From: Roseovarius tolerans
GTDB taxonomy: Bacteria > Pseudomonadota > Alphaproteobacteria > Rhodobacterales > Rhodobacteraceae
Length of the DNA stretch: 64,000 nt
Direction: 5' to 3'
NCBI RefSeq assembly: GCF_900109855.1
Contig: NZ_FOBO01000007.1
Span: 62,001-126,000, forward strand
Shown here: in pieces, positions 63,754 through 64,000 of the stretch
Layout: every line of letters begins with the position of its first letter
Position numbering within the stretch: position 1 is the first letter of the stretch
Made by a program: the position numbers and the translations under genes
The notes under the pieces: generated by a model
Told to the model about the DNA's origin: nothing
Databases searched by the model: none
What the model saw: the letters and a program-made list of their open reading frames with translations, nothing else

Positions 63754-64000
63754 GGCCCGATGCGCAGACGCTCTATGCCGTGACCGAGGCGACATGGCCC
63801 CCGGCGCGGATCGAGACGCGGGGCCCGGTCACCCTCCGCGACGGCGCGGGCGGCGGCAAGCGGGTCTCGGCGGCGACGGCGACGCGCGCGCTGACGCCCG
63901 ATGAACTGACCGACGCCGAGGCCGCGATGCGCGGGCTGGGGCAGGGGGCATTGTTCCAGATCCGCGCAGGCGACGACGCGCTCGATGCCATGCTGGCCGA
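63750..64000 (+). CDS. GNAT-family N-acetyltransferase, 5' part (cut by window end)
   Basis: ATG 63750 overlaps the stop of the CinA-like gene, and the frame stays open to the window end (83 residues). It reads LYAVTEATWPPARIET, then RDGAGGGKRVSAATATR and AEAAMRGLGQGALFQIR. This is the start of the GNAT-type gene that usually follows this CinA-like gene in Rhodobacterales, as far as I recall. The acetyl-CoA site lies beyond the window, so the family call is partial. Confidence 0.6.
   Translation, partial: MRPDAQTLYAVTEATWPPARIETRGPVTLRDGAGGGKRVSAATATRALTPDELTDAEAAMRGLGQGALFQIRAGDDALDAMLA

Overview
This window looks like a chromosomal segment of a marine alphaproteobacterium of the Rhodobacterales (Roseobacter-type). 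The signs are high G+C coding DNA from about 7.1 kb onward, a TRAP transporter next to GMC dehydrogenases, a histidine gene cluster broken up by singletons, MlaA/MlaC, ZntB and a CinA-like/GNAT pair. I make no genus call.

Positions 1-7,100 are accessory DNA with lower G+C and relics. From the left: three spaced 16-bp direct repeats and an operator-like dyad upstream of a divergent helicase-like ATPase (507-2033). Next come two copies (2202-2219 and 7001-7018) of an 18-bp sequence that reads like a tRNA/tmRNA 3' end. Each copy is flanked on both sides by tandem ~13-bp repeats, an architecture resembling tyrosine-recombinase core and arm sites. Between them lie an integrase cut down to its N-terminal part, two separated pieces of one BRO-N (phage antirepressor-type) gene, and, between the BRO pieces, a response regulator, a fragment of a type I restriction subunit (HsdR), a tiny secreted or anchored protein and a Hint-domain protein. 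I read this as stacked, decaying integrative elements.

7.1-14.7 kb is a catabolic cluster: Lrp regulator / ACC deaminase (divergent), a GMC dehydrogenase, a Tat-exported TRAP binding protein with both TRAP membrane subunits, and an IclR regulator. 14.7-30.3 kb is mostly housekeeping: rmuC-mutL, a persulfide-dioxygenase-like/rhodanese pair, glnK-amtB, a class A PBP, mlaA-mlaC, ridA-GDPD, an acyltransferase with a pterin dehydratase, peroxiredoxin, ferredoxin reductase and rsmD.

30.5-44.6 kb holds a UbiH-type hydroxylase, an amidase, the histidine genes hisE, hisF, hisA, hisH and hisB (with glutaminase glsA directly abutting hisH) interleaved with plus-strand singletons, tRNA-Gly(GCC), a two-gene gluconate-dehydrogenase-like oxidoreductase, a TauD-type dioxygenase and small proteins. 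44.7-64 kb holds a metallophosphoesterase, pyruvate carboxylase, a run of three small, mostly very basic putative DNA-binding proteins, an FMN hydroxyacid oxidase, uvrD, valS, zntB, an Lrp/decarboxylase pair, a DUF2235 hydrolase, map, sfsA, a CinA-like protein and a GNAT gene cut by the window end.

Two repeat systems mark gene ends. One is a ~220-bp intergenic family (three full copies, one short hairpin derivative, one divergent copy). The other is a ~23-bp motif found at three convergent gene junctions.
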